Below are positions 6,970 to 15,485 of a stretch of 57,338 nt of DNA, in pieces. Made by a program: the position numbers and the translations under genes. The DNA lies in IMG/VR virus record IMGVR_UViG_3300044630_003005, positions 1 to 57,338 of that record; one strand, 5' to 3'. The notes beneath the pieces were generated by a model that searched no databases, was not told the DNA's origin, and saw only the letters and a list, made by a program, of their open reading frames with translations. This stretch comes from a virus. Each line of letters opens with the position of its first letter. Within the stretch, counting starts at the first letter, position 1.

Positions 6970-8175
6970 TTAAGGGTTAGCTACTAACAATATCTCATAG
7001 TTCACAGCCGTTTTACCCGACCCTGCTTCTATTACAGTATACATGTCAGTCTTTTCCGGCAATGGCATTGGGAATGGAAAGTCGTAGATATAAGTGCTGT
7101 TGTCCACAATGGCCACGTGAACAACCATAAATGCCTTACCAAAGTAGCGAGCCATAAAGTTTACCACAGTAGCCGCTGTTGAGCTGGCATCACCTTTGAA
7201 CAAGTATCCAGTATAACCTGCGGGTATGGTATACACACCTGCTTGAGCACTGCCTCTACCTGCTGATATTTTAGAAACCAATGTGCCAGTTCCTGAAGTA
7301 ACAGTTGTAAGAATGTCACCCACGTTGGTGTCTGTGCCATTACACATAATGCTGTGAATACGTAAGAATTGTTTGGTTGATGCGACTGCTGTTCTTGAGT
7401 CCGAAGCATTTAGTGTCACCACTTCGGTTTGATTATTATAGCTAGAATCCAATCCGTCAATAAGAAATGGCATACTTCTGTCAGTGGCATTGTTGGTAGA
7501 ACTTTTTAGATACAGGGTCTGTGCTGTGGTAAAACTACTCCACGGATATGCTGTTCCACCTGACCATACAGCATCACCTGCTGATGTAGAGGGATTGTAT
7601 CCTGTAACTTGTTCTACAGTATGTCCGGCAATCAATCCTTGTGCAATCTGCATGGTCCATAGTTTACCTTGAGCACTACCACCAATAGTAGTCACACTGC
7701 CTGTAACTGTTATTGGATTGCCTGCGTCGTTCTTGATCTCTACTTCTGGAAGTGAGGCGATACTAACTGGTTGTGTTGCCTGCCAGAATGTACCTGTTAC
7801 TGCTTGAGTAGCGGGAAAGTTAGATACTGATACACTACCGTCTACTGTTAAACTACCGTTGTTGTCTGTTACTGCCACAGGTTGATTTACGGTAACTGTG
7901 CCGCCTACGGGCAAGTAAGCAGTGGTCAATTCACCGCTGGTACCTACTTCTGTAATGTGGGTGTGAACGGGATCTGCTGGTGTTGAGTTAACTGTAACCG
8001 TACCGGGAATGTTAACATCGCCGTTGATATTGATATCGCTTCCAATGTCAACACGCAGAACTGGTTTACCAGCTACATCATACTCCATGGCATTTTCAAT
8101 CCTATGGAGATGAGGATCCCTAGGATGCACGTAGTCCGAAGTGTTTACCGGTTGATCGTTAGGATTGAATGCCAT
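6970..8175 (-). CDS. Tail-fibre/virion appendage-like protein
   Basis: A 401-residue, Thr/Val/Ser-rich protein. Residues about 40-165 are short beta repeats (INGDVNIPGTVTVN, GTVTVNQPVAV, VTGTFWQATQPVSI) as in phage fibre or collar proteins. The C-terminal half (about 170-401) is a receptor-domain-like beta-rich region. It has no signal peptide. It directly follows the PA14 protein gene (3 bp spacing), so both are probably assembled on the same virion structure. Confidence 0.75.
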   Translation of the reverse strand: MAFNPNDQPVNTSDYVHPRDPHLHRIENAMEYDVAGKPVLRVDIGSDININGDVNIPGTVTVNSTPADPVHTHITEVGTSGELTTAYLPVGGTVTVNQPVAVTDNNGSLTVDGSVSVSNFPATQAVTGTFWQATQPVSIASLPEVEIKNDAGNPITVTGSVTTIGGSAQGKLWTMQIAQGLIAGHTVEQVTGYNPSTSAGDAVWSGGTAYPWSSFTTAQTLYLKSSTNNATDRSMPFLIDGLDSSYNNQTEVVTLNASDSRTAVASTKQFLRIHSIMCNGTDTNVGDILTTVTSGTGTLVSKISAGRGSAQAGVYTIPAGYTGYLFKGDASSTAATVVNFMARYFGKAFMVVHVAIVDNSTYIYDFPFPMPLPEKTDMYTVIEAGSGKTAVNYEILLVANP

Positions 8176-8178
8176 TAA

Positions 8179-9126
8179 TTAGAATCCGTTAGTGGCAGTA
8201 TTGTAGAAAACTTTGCCGGTCCATACTTGTGTCTTGGCCTGTCCTGAGTGTGCGTAACTGGCAAATAGTTGTCCAGGACCCGAAGGACCATTGCCAAACT
8301 GTATACGTATAGGATAGTATGTGCCAGCAACTAAACTTATGGTAGCACTAACCTCACTGAGAGCATGTAAGCCACCGTTCTGCACCAAGGCATTGGCAGT
8401 GGTAAATCCAGTTAATGCCGTTGGTCCAATCCATAACCAACTGCCATCATCTGAGTTTAGATAAAAAGTATGTGTTCCAGTATAAGTAGCAAGAAAGTAA
8501 CCCTTGTATTCAATACTGGTGTTGTTTAATAAGGTTGGTTCGCTGATAGTTGTATCAGTGCCGTTGTAGTCGTTAGGTGCGGCCTTCAATGCGGCTGTGG
8601 CAAAGAATGAAGGCGTATCGTTGAAGTAGAGTTCGTAGTCTGTGCGCCAGATATTTGGTGCAAATGCAATGCCTGCATAGTTTACCCAAGGGCGGCCTTG
8701 TAACAATCCTCCGGTATTGGCGTTATCATCTGCGTCAGTGGCATAGGTGTCCGGTAATAGAGTGATATCAAAAGTGTTGTTTACACGATAGTAAGGTTTA
8801 GTAACGTCGCCAAATGCTTGTTTTTTTGCCTGAGCAATGTATAGTTTTCTTAGCTGCCGTTCTTGTTTAGATTCATTTTGTTGAGGAGTACACAACACAG
8901 TATCTCCATCGACAACACCCATTGCTGATAACTTTGTAGAACTATCACCAAAGGTAATGCTGTTTTTACTGGGATCTCTTAAAAGACTCCAGTGATAATA
9001 ATCTGCTGGTAGTCCTTCGTCTGCGGCAATGGCAGTGATTAGTGTATCAACTGTGGCAGTGGCTAGAGTGATTCCGGTAACGCTGCGTTTTGTTCCTGTG
9101 AGTCCCCAATAGTTAATATCAGCCAT
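8179..9126 (-). CDS. PA14-domain virion protein
   Basis: A 315-residue protein. Residues 1-80 look like a small ubiquitin-like domain (GDTVLCTPQ near 74). A linker follows at about 85-145. Residues about 150-315 show the PA14/GLEYA pattern: YKGYFLATYTGTHTFYLNSD, DGSWLWIG, GTYYPIRIQFGNG. PA14 domains bind carbohydrate. Inference: a host-surface-binding appendage. Its start overlaps the stop of the 131-aa gene by one base (position 9126). Confidence 0.85.
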   Translation of the reverse strand: MADINYWGLTGTKRSVTGITLATATVDTLITAIAADEGLPADYYHWSLLRDPSKNSITFGDSSTKLSAMGVVDGDTVLCTPQQNESKQERQLRKLYIAQAKKQAFGDVTKPYYRVNNTFDITLLPDTYATDADDNANTGGLLQGRPWVNYAGIAFAPNIWRTDYELYFNDTPSFFATAALKAAPNDYNGTDTTISEPTLLNNTSIEYKGYFLATYTGTHTFYLNSDDGSWLWIGPTALTGFTTANALVQNGGLHALSEVSATISLVAGTYYPIRIQFGNGPSGPGQLFASYAHSGQAKTQVWTGKVFYNTATNGF

Positions 9127-9521
9127 TATGCTTTCCTATAAATTGAAAAACTATTACCTCTGATATCATCTGGGTGCTTTGGACCATTAAGTCCGCCGCC
9201 TGCTCCTGTAGTTACACTTTCTATACTGGCATATTCTTCTTTGGGATTATTAGAATACTCTGTCTGCTGTTTATCAGCAAGATCGACAATCTGACGGAAT
9301 CTGCGAATGTCATCGTTAACAGCTGGTTCTTTTGCAGGATCACCTTGCTTTTGCATAAAACCTACGATTTGATCATAGTCAGCCATAGTAACAACACCCT
9401 CTTGTGATAATTTGATCACAGCTTCTGCAACATCGTGCAGATCAGCATCCTGTTTGACGTCTTCACGAGCCAGCTCAAGCAGGCGTATAAACAAAGGCAC
9501 ATCTAATTTAATTATATCCAT
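9126..9521 (-). CDS. Conserved T4-like phage protein (131 aa)
   Basis: A 131-residue, largely helical protein. The N-terminus IIKLDVPLFIRLLELAREDVK followed by an acidic helix is typical of a family in aquatic T4-like phages, adjacent to virion genes. The Gly-rich tail (TTGAGGGLNGP) may be flexible. Function unknown; a small structural or assembly protein is likely. An AATAAATA box lies 7 bp before the ATG, so the late transcript would be nearly leaderless. Confidence 0.75.
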   Translation of the reverse strand: MDIIKLDVPLFIRLLELAREDVKQDADLHDVAEAVIKLSQEGVVTMADYDQIVGFMQKQGDPAKEPAVNDDIRRFRQIVDLADKQQTEYSNNPKEEYASIESVTTGAGGGLNGPKHPDDIRGNSFSIYRKA

Positions 9522-9528
9522 AGTCAGT

Positions 9529-9536
9529 TATTTATT
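9529..9536 (-). promoter_or_regulatory. Late-type AATAAATA box
   Basis: AATAAATA on the minus strand, 7 bp upstream of the ATG at 9521. Confidence 0.5.
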
Positions 9537-9575
9537 GCTTTTCATCTACGGAACAGTTCCTTTAATTATTGATTT

Positions 9576-10379
9576 TTATGTTGGTGCTTGCCAACCCGCT
9601 TGCAACCAATGCCAATAGTGGGGTTTGAATTCCCAAGGTATCAGCGTGGTAGGTGCATGGTCTACAAACACATGTGAAGTGAGATGGTCACACCAAATGC
9701 CTTGTGCCTGCAGGCTTTGCGCCAAGCCCTGGCTGTAAGTGGCGTCTATATAGCGTGGACATACGTTTTGACGCACAGCTTGCATGTGTGCATCTTGTTG
9801 TGTAGGGCCCGACAGCAAATCATGCACACTGCCCCAATCGCGCCCCTTTAATGTGGTTTTGAGTGCGCGGAGATCTTGTTCCACTTGCACTTGATCACGT
9901 ATGCGGTAGAGGTGTTGCCCCAGCATGTTGTCAAACCAGATGCTGGCTTGAGGATGTGTTGCTAGTATTTCAGGCAAAAGCGCCATAGCATCTTGGCGGT
10001 GGTGAGTGATTTGCGTGTTGCTTTTGTGCAGCGCAGGTCCATGCCGCCAATTAAACAAGTGTTGGGCGAGTGGATCTAAGTCGTAGGCATCAATTTGCTT
10101 GAACTGGGTAAGCCATGCCGTGGGCATCATCCAACCCGCACTGCTGCCCATCAGCAGCAAATGGGTGTGGCGTGGTTGGCAGTGCATTAAAAAGTCAGTA
10201 ATATGCGCCACTGTGGGTTGCCAACGCTTGCGAGACTCAAAGGCCTGCACATGCCAATTCAGCTTCAGCCCATCGGTGCCTCCGACATCTACCAAGTCTC
10301 TCAGTACGGCTATCAATCGCATGAATTCTTGATCGTCTAGTTCAGTCACTGAACGACATCTTTCATCTGGTAATGTCAT
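9576..10379 (-). CDS. Class I SAM-methyltransferase-like protein
   Basis: A 267-residue protein. LLLMGSSAGWMMP (about 74-86) could be the SAM-binding loop after beta-1, and IDAYDLDP (about 96-103) the acidic end of beta-2. WFDNMLGQHL near 146 is reminiscent of a motif IV region. It has many Gln, His and Trp residues. Its first 22 coding bases are identical to those of the small gene at 34533 (both begin MTLPDER). The start follows an AGGAGACC site and an exact TATAAATA box about 75 bp upstream. Substrate unknown. Confidence 0.7.
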   Translation of the reverse strand: MTLPDERCRSVTELDDQEFMRLIAVLRDLVDVGGTDGLKLNWHVQAFESRKRWQPTVAHITDFLMHCQPRHTHLLLMGSSAGWMMPTAWLTQFKQIDAYDLDPLAQHLFNWRHGPALHKSNTQITHHRQDAMALLPEILATHPQASIWFDNMLGQHLYRIRDQVQVEQDLRALKTTLKGRDWGSVHDLLSGPTQQDAHMQAVRQNVCPRYIDATYSQGLAQSLQAQGIWCDHLTSHVFVDHAPTTLIPWEFKPHYWHWLQAGWQAPT

Positions 10380-10448
10380 TGGTCTCCTAAATCTTCTTTA
10401 CGGACTCGACTAAACAGATAAGCACATCAAGTTTAGTAATATCCAACT

Positions 10449-11678
10449 ATGGATATTTATAGTGTAAATAAAGTTATGATTAATAAAGTTCCCTTTAATG
10501 CTCTGCTTAAAACACTCAAAGACACGGGAAAATACCGTGTGTTCAACGATATCATACGCGAAAAGGGCAAGTTCCCTTCAGCCATGTGGTACGGACCCTA
10601 CAACATCAAAACCATCACCAACTGGTGCAGCAATGATTATCTAGGTATGGGTCAGCATAAAGTTGTACTAGATGCCATGCACACTGCGCTAGATCACACA
10701 GGAGCAGGCAGTGGAGGCACTCGCAATATTGCAGGTACCAGCCACTATCACGTGGCACTGGAACACGAACTGGCCACCTTGCACAACAAGGCCCGGGCTC
10801 TGCTGTTTTCATCAGCCTATGTGGCCAATGAGTGGACCTTGATTGCACTGAGCAAGATTATACCTAACATACATTTTGTAAGTGACAGTGAGAATCACAA
10901 CAGCCTAGTGATCGGTATGGTACACAGCCGTGCGCCAAAGACTGTGTTTCGTCACAACGATCTCGATCACCTAGAAGATATATTAACCAGTATACAGCTC
11001 ACAGGAAACGTGCCCTGTATAGTATTTGAATCAGTTTACTCAATGGATGGCGATGTTGGACACATCAAAGAGATCTGCGACCTAGCAGATCGTTATGGTG
11101 CTATAACATATATCGATGAAGTTCATGCGGTAGGACTCTATGGTCCCCACGGTGGTGGGAAAGTTGAAGAACTTGGGCTACAATCCCGTATTGACATAGT
11201 CAATGGTACATTAGGGAAAGCCTATGGAGTCCAAGGTGGCTATATAGCTGCCGATGTAGAAGTCATTGACGCCATCCGTTCAGTAGCTGCGGGCTTTATC
11301 TTTACCACATCAATGAGTCCTGTGGCCTGTGCTGGTGCGTTGGCTGCGGTCAAGTACCTAAAGGATCACAATGAATTGCGTGACAAACATCAAGAACGGG
11401 CTCGCAAACTAAAGCATCGTTTAAGTGTGGCAGGTATGCCTGCGATGGAATGTACTACCACACACATTGTGCCCATACTGGTTGGAGAAGCTGTTCGTTG
11501 TAAGGCCATCAGTGATGAGTTGTTAAACGAGCATAACATCTACATCCAGCCTATTAATTCACCTACAGTTGCCGTAGGCACAGAGCGGTTACGTATTGCT
11601 CCCACTCCGTTTCACGATGATGGCATGATCGAAGATCTAATTACTGCTCTTCAAGCATCATTTAACAAGACTTATTGA
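10449..11678 (+). CDS. hemA: 5-aminolevulinate synthase
   Basis: A 409-residue PLP enzyme of the alpha-oxoamine synthase family. It has the features of ALAS: RYRVF-like start, [11 protein letters not shown] (58-68), [10 protein letters not shown] (85-94), [10 protein letters not shown] (223-232, D223/H226) and the PLP lysine K257 in [12 protein letters not shown] condenses glycine and succinyl-CoA to 5-aminolevulinate, the first haem/tetrapyrrole precursor. In bacteria this route is typical of alpha-proteobacteria, and in antibiotic clusters it makes the C5N unit. No clear Shine-Dalgarno is seen; M10 (10476) is an alternative start. Lone plus-strand gene between minus-strand genes. KBL or BioF remain less likely because the active-site patterns fit ALAS best. 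Confidence 0.93.
   Translation: MDIYSVNKVMINKVPFNALLKTLKDTGKYRVFNDIIREKGKFPSAMWYGPYNIKTITNWCSNDYLGMGQHKVVLDAMHTALDHTGAGSGGTRNIAGTSHYHVALEHELATLHNKARALLFSSAYVANEWTLIALSKIIPNIHFVSDSENHNSLVIGMVHSRAPKTVFRHNDLDHLEDILTSIQLTGNVPCIVFESVYSMDGDVGHIKEICDLADRYGAITYIDEVHAVGLYGPHGGGKVEELGLQSRIDIVNGTLGKAYGVQGGYIAADVEVIDAIRSVAAGFIFTTSMSPVACAGALAAVKYLKDHNELRDKHQERARKLKHRLSVAGMPAMECTTTHIVPILVGEAVRCKAISDELLNEHNIYIQPINSPTVAVGTERLRIAPTPFHDDGMIEDLITALQASFNKTY
10454..10461 (-). promoter_or_regulatory. Late-type TATAAATA box within the hemA start
   Basis: Exact TATAAATA on the minus strand, overlapping the first codons of hemA. It faces the methyltransferase-like gene at 10379. Confidence 0.5.
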
Positions 11679-12329
11679 TTCTACAAATGCTGCAAGATCA
11701 TCAAACACCTTGGTCTTGCTCTTGATATCTCGATAGGTCCACTTGTCTAATTCTTTTTCTGTTTCTAGACCGTAGCCAGTTCGTACCAGCACAGGTATTG
11801 CGCCAATTTTATGTGCTGCTTTGAGATCAGACATTTTATCACCTACAAAATATCCTTTATTAAATTTAATATGTTTGATTTCGTCTTCGCATCGTTTAAA
11901 CATTCCAATATTTGGTTTAGCAAATATATCACTTCTTAAATTAGTGTTGCTATAAAACAATCCGTCTATGCTAAGGCATCCTGCCTGCCCCAATAATTGA
12001 AACATATGTTCATGCACACGTTCAACATCGGCTGAAGTGTACAATCCTTTTCCAATTCCGGACTGGTTAGTGATAACAACAATTTTATGACCCTCTCTTC
12101 GTAGCTTGGCCATGGCTTCTAAGCTACCAGGGATAGGTATAAAGTCTTCCGGACGAAAGGTATATGTTCCACGATCAACATTAATAACCCCATCACGGTC
12201 TAGGCCTATAACACACTTAGGGGCAATGTTTTTATTATCGTAAAATGGTATTCCTTGGACACTAGAACCTGAGTCCTGCACTGGCGGAACATCAGAGGTC
12301 CATTTAATCTTTGACGACGGATTTTGCAT
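11658..12329 (-). CDS. HAD phosphatase, heptose-1,7-bisphosphatase (GmhB)-like
   Basis: A HAD-IIIA phosphatase of 223 residues from the ATG at 12329; an upstream ATG at 12392 would extend it further into the cupin gene. Motif I is [11 protein letters not shown], motif II VITNQSG, and motif [12 protein letters not shown]. It also has the [10 protein letters not shown] region typical of GmhB/HisB-N phosphatases. GmhB dephosphorylates D-glycero-manno-heptose-1,7-bisphosphate in LPS-core precursor synthesis. A sugar-phosphate role fits the neighbouring cupin. Its 3' end overlaps the end of hemA by 21 bp (convergent). Confidence 0.82.
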   Translation of the reverse strand: MQNPSSKIKWTSDVPPVQDSGSSVQGIPFYDNKNIAPKCVIGLDRDGVINVDRGTYTFRPEDFIPIPGSLEAMAKLRREGHKIVVITNQSGIGKGLYTSADVERVHEHMFQLLGQAGCLSIDGLFYSNTNLRSDIFAKPNIGMFKRCEDEIKHIKFNKGYFVGDKMSDLKAAHKIGAIPVLVRTGYGLETEKELDKWTYRDIKSKTKVFDDLAAFVESISLVK

Positions 12330-12693
12330 TTTGAGTATCACCGGGCGCAAGTCTAAAACGATCTTCCGCATAGTCTCCAGTGCCAACTTCAAATATCACA
12401 CTGTTGGCCACTAGAGATTCTACTTGATGTGGCCCTAACTGCCCAAAGTCAGCAGTCTGTCCTTCTTCTAGCACAGCTTCCTTTACTTCTCCAGTAGCCA
12501 CATCAATAAATTTAACTTTGAACTTGCCTGCATTCACAAACCAACTCTTGGCTTTTTCTTTGTGAAACACCAAACTGGTTTTGGCACCTGCACGTTCAAA
12601 TACCAATAGCTTGCCGCAGTATTTGTCGTTGTTGGCAAATACCAATTCAAATCCCCAACCCTTGTCTATTTTACCCAATGTCTGTAAGTTCAT
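12304..12693 (-). CDS. Cupin, sugar-isomerase-like
   Basis: A 129-residue single cupin domain. It shows KGWGFELVFANNDKYCGKLLVFERAGAKTSLVFHKEKAKSWFV (about 11-53) and QLGPHQVESL (about 85-94), the two conserved cupin blocks. It resembles the C-terminal domain of type II mannose-6-phosphate isomerases. It lies between ClpP (TAATG overlap) and a GmhB-like phosphatase, so it could help make a nucleotide-sugar precursor. Only some metal-binding His/Glu are kept, so a binding role is possible. Confidence 0.8.
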   Translation of the reverse strand: MNLQTLGKIDKGWGFELVFANNDKYCGKLLVFERAGAKTSLVFHKEKAKSWFVNAGKFKVKFIDVATGEVKEAVLEEGQTADFGQLGPHQVESLVANSVIFEVGTGDYAEDRFRLAPGDTQNAKSVVKD

Positions 12694-13277
12694 TATCTCT
12701 CCGTTATAATTTTGTCGATGAGTCCGTAGGCCAATGCTTCGTCGGCACTCATAAATTTGTCTCGTTCCATATCAGCAGTCATCTGTGCAAAAGTTTTGCC
12801 CTGGCTGTTGTGCTTGACATAGATTTCAGTCAAACTCTTTTTCATTTTAATAATCTCTTCAACTTGAATCTGCATATCGGTGGCTTGTCCACGTGCGCCA
12901 CCGCTGGGCTGATGTATCATGTGTCGAGCATTGGGCAACATAAAACGTTTGCCTTTGGCTCCGGCAGTGGCCAACAATGATCCCATTGAACAGGCCTGTC
13001 CCATAACATAAGTTGATACATCGGGTTTGATAAACTGCATGGTGTCATAGATGCTCATACCTGCTGTGACAACTCCGCCAGGACTGTTGATAAACAGGCT
13101 GATGTCTTTGTCTGGATTTTCACTTTCCAAAAACAGTAGTTGTGCTACAATAATATTGGCCATTTGATCCTCCACAGGACCATTTAGCATGATGATGCGT
13201 TCTTTAAGCAAGCGACTGTAGATGTCGTAGGCCCGTTCGCCTTTACTAGATGATTCAATTACCATTGGTACTAACAT
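12693..13277 (-). CDS. clpP: ClpP protease subunit
   Basis: A 194-residue ClpP with intact catalytic triad: S97 (GQACSMGS), H122 ([10 protein letters not shown]) and D173 ([11 protein letters not shown]). The oligomerisation region [18 protein letters not shown] is at 65-82. The length equals the mature bacterial protein, without a propeptide. It would form a barrel with host or phage ClpP and partner with a host unfoldase. Phage ClpPs are common in aquatic T4-like phages; proposed roles are host protein turnover or prohead processing. It is followed by the cupin gene with a TAATG overlap. Confidence 0.95.
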   Translation of the reverse strand: MLVPMVIESSSKGERAYDIYSRLLKERIIMLNGPVEDQMANIIVAQLLFLESENPDKDISLFINSPGGVVTAGMSIYDTMQFIKPDVSTYVMGQACSMGSLLATAGAKGKRFMLPNARHMIHQPSGGARGQATDMQIQVEEIIKMKKSLTEIYVKHNSQGKTFAQMTADMERDKFMSADEALAYGLIDKIITER

Positions 13278-13329
13278 TAACTAATCCCTTTATAAATTTG
13301 CTGTATCATATATTTTATACAAATTTGTC

Positions 13330-13358
13330 TTGCTTTGCAAGTAATCTGAGTATATAAT
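13330..13358 (+). promoter_or_regulatory. Sigma70-like promoter
   Basis: TTGCTT, 17 bp, TATAAT upstream of the HNH gene. A GTG at 13360 is too close to the -10 box to be the start. Confidence 0.55.
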
Positions 13359-13410
13359 AGTGAAACAACTTAAATACTTGACTACGAGAATTTTTGGATT
13401 TGAAGATCAA

Positions 13411-13920
13411 ATGAGTACATTATTATTAAACGCAGATATGCAGCCGGTCAGTCTTTTACCATTGAGTACAGTAGACTGGCAAGAAGCCGTACGATATCTC
13501 GTGCTGGACAAAGTTGAGGTACTAGAATGGTACGACGATTGGGTAGTTCACTCTGCTCGATGGAGTACTCGTGTGCCCGCTATTGTCATGCTTAGAGAAT
13601 ATCAAAAACCAAAGAGTTCAATTCGCCTAAGCAAACGCAACATTTTCCTAAGAGACGAATACTGTTGCCAGTATTGTGGAGTTCAAGTGACTGAACAAAA
13701 TGCAACACTAGATCACGTTCTGCCTGTGAGCAAGGGTGGAAAGACCACTTGGGAAAACTCAGCCACTGCCTGCAAGACCTGCAACTATCGCAAGGCCGCA
13801 AGTACCAAAATGAAACCAAAACATCTGCCCTACAAGCCGCATTTTTGGGATCTAGTTGAAAAACGCAAAAAACGTGGGTTCCACCTACAGCATCCTAGCT
13901 GGTCCAACTATTTGGGCTAA
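13411..13920 (+). CDS. HNH endonuclease
   Basis: A 169-residue protein from the ATG at 13411. This start is chosen because family members begin VLLLN(A)xxxP and because a longer GTG frame (13360) would start inside the promoter. The N-terminal domain (1-75) matches the phage/bacterial HNH family with LLLNADMQPVSLLPL and a VLEWYDD stretch. The nuclease domain follows: YCCQYCG, LDHVLPVSKGG, ENSATACKTCNYRK, with two CxxC zinc pairs and the His-Asn-His core. It could be homing-type or involved in DNA packaging or degradation. It is followed closely by the capsid-targeted 512-aa gene. Confidence 0.88.
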   Translation: MSTLLLNADMQPVSLLPLSTVDWQEAVRYLVLDKVEVLEWYDDWVVHSARWSTRVPAIVMLREYQKPKSSIRLSKRNIFLRDEYCCQYCGVQVTEQNATLDHVLPVSKGGKTTWENSATACKTCNYRKAASTKMKPKHLPYKPHFWDLVEKRKKRGFHLQHPSWSNYLG

Positions 13921-13923
13921 ATA
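13916..13923 (+). promoter_or_regulatory. Late-type GCTAAATA box, 5 bp before ATG
   Basis: TAAATA-N5-ATG arrangement at the 512-aa gene. It overlaps the stop codon of the HNH gene. Confidence 0.4.
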
Positions 13924-13928
13924 TTACT

Positions 13929-15467
13929 ATGAGATTTTTCGAATTGTCTGAAGCCAAACCAAAACCACCTATAGCACCCGGTGCTGAACAGCCCGCTGTT
14001 GAGCCATCTGTACAACCTGCACCAGAAGCACCTGCAGACCAAACTAAACAACCACATCCTGCGGACAAGGTAAAACCAAATTATGCAGACAATAAAAATC
14101 TAAAAGCTGCCGCGGCATTTCTACAACAACAACTACCAGATGGTAAGTTTTCTGTGCAAAATGCAGGCGGTACTAAACAGGTTAGTTCCATTAGAGCTAG
14201 AGGCATCTCGCTGGCTGCATTGAAACAGGCAATGACTGCATTTGGAGCTGCTACAGGAGCAACAGATACTACACAGTCTACTGCTAGTAGTTCTTTTCCT
14301 GCACATAGTTTTGAAAAGGCCGGAGAACTTTATACTGTTGTTATTGGTATGAAGGGTGTTAAAGGTGACGACGAATCATCTGTTGGGCTTGCTAGGAAAG
14401 AACTAACTCCTACAGGGTTAGGCATTGCTGGTGGATTCTTCGACAAGGAAGAATTAATCAACGATACTAAGAAAGCTGTAGAATCTAAGATTAGAAAAAG
14501 AGATGCTGTGCTAGCTGATGCACTCATTGCCTTAGTAGATAGTGCAGCCGCAGGTGGAAAAAACCCAATTGCTCCAGAATTGATGGCACACATTTCTCCT
14601 TATCTTGGAACAGTAAGTCAAGATTTCGGAGAAATCCTTGCTCCTATTTTGATTCTTGAGCCTGGACAGAAAGCAGAATTACCAAAAGGCAATGAACCTC
14701 TAGTTGATGTTAAGATTCCGGGAATGAATCTTAGCATTAAGGCACTAACTGGTTCGGGTACTAGTTTTAGATCCATTTCTAATCTAATGGACAAGTATGA
14801 ATCTACTATTGCCGACGACAAAGAGTCTAAAAAACACTTTGAAGTATTAAAGGCTTTTCATCCCAGTGCCGGCGGCAAGAATGTAGACAAGATTATCAAA
14901 GCGGCGGCCAAAGCCAATATCAAAGAATACAAAGAAGCTGTTAGGAAGTTTGGCAGCTTTGACGACTTTGCTAGTCTATTTAGACGTGCCAGTACGTTCA
15001 ATTGGCGAGATGGCAGTGTTGAAAGCTATCGTGACTTTTTGAATTTATCATTAGATGTGTTCACAGCTTCAGACAGTGGCGGAACCAAATTTGTTGGGAT
15101 GCCGGCAGATGGTAAATTCTATTTAGGTAGCGGAAAGAAAAGTTCTTCTCCTCGAGAAAAGGCAGCCGGATATGCAAGTTTCCGTGCTAATCCATTTAAA
15201 GCTGCTGCTGATATTATTACCTATTCGCTAGGTGTTGGTCTTCTCAATTATGTCAAAGGCGGCAAGAACGCTGAAAAATACAGAACAATGATGACCGACA
15301 TTGTAAACAAGGCCGATGCTGTGATTGGACATATCACTGTTAGCAAAGACGGCACAATGAGTTTGGTTACCAAACCGTTTAGCACATTACAATTCCAATT
15401 TCAATATCACGCACCTAGCCACATTCCGGGCAACAACCTTCCAGGATTCATTGCTCTTTTAGATTAA
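13929..15467 (+). CDS. Large capsid-targeted protein, possible PD-(D/E)xK fold
   Basis: A 512-residue protein. The N-terminus MRFFELSEAK matches a T4-type capsid-targeting peptide with an LxE site. A Pro/Ala-rich linker follows (about 10-60). In the centre, FGEILAPILIL (about 234), PLVDVKIPG (about 256) and SIKALTGSGTSFRSI (about 269) have the order Glu, Asp, (S/x)xK seen in restriction-endonuclease-like nucleases. That reading is tentative. The C-terminal 150 residues have no recognised domain. Inference: an internal head protein injected with DNA, perhaps a nuclease. The adjacent gene is a DNA methyltransferase (18 bp gap). Confidence 0.8.
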   Translation: MRFFELSEAKPKPPIAPGAEQPAVEPSVQPAPEAPADQTKQPHPADKVKPNYADNKNLKAAAAFLQQQLPDGKFSVQNAGGTKQVSSIRARGISLAALKQAMTAFGAATGATDTTQSTASSSFPAHSFEKAGELYTVVIGMKGVKGDDESSVGLARKELTPTGLGIAGGFFDKEELINDTKKAVESKIRKRDAVLADALIALVDSAAAGGKNPIAPELMAHISPYLGTVSQDFGEILAPILILEPGQKAELPKGNEPLVDVKIPGMNLSIKALTGSGTSFRSISNLMDKYESTIADDKESKKHFEVLKAFHPSAGGKNVDKIIKAAAKANIKEYKEAVRKFGSFDDFASLFRRASTFNWRDGSVESYRDFLNLSLDVFTASDSGGTKFVGMPADGKFYLGSGKKSSSPREKAAGYASFRANPFKAAADIITYSLGVGLLNYVKGGKNAEKYRTMMTDIVNKADAVIGHITVSKDGTMSLVTKPFSTLQFQFQYHAPSHIPGNNLPGFIALLD

Positions 15468-15479
15468 TCGTGCTATAAT
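15451..15479 (+). promoter_or_regulatory. Sigma70-like promoter with strong -10
   Basis: TTGCTC, 17 bp, TATAAT. The ATG at 15486 is 6 bp after the -10 box, so the transcript is predicted leaderless. Confidence 0.55.
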
Positions 15480-15485
15480 TATAGT

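Noticed and set aside
13360-13410. N-terminal extension of the HNH gene from GTG
   Set aside because: GTG is 1 bp after the -10 box and would not be transcribed with a leader; family members begin near the ATG at 13411.
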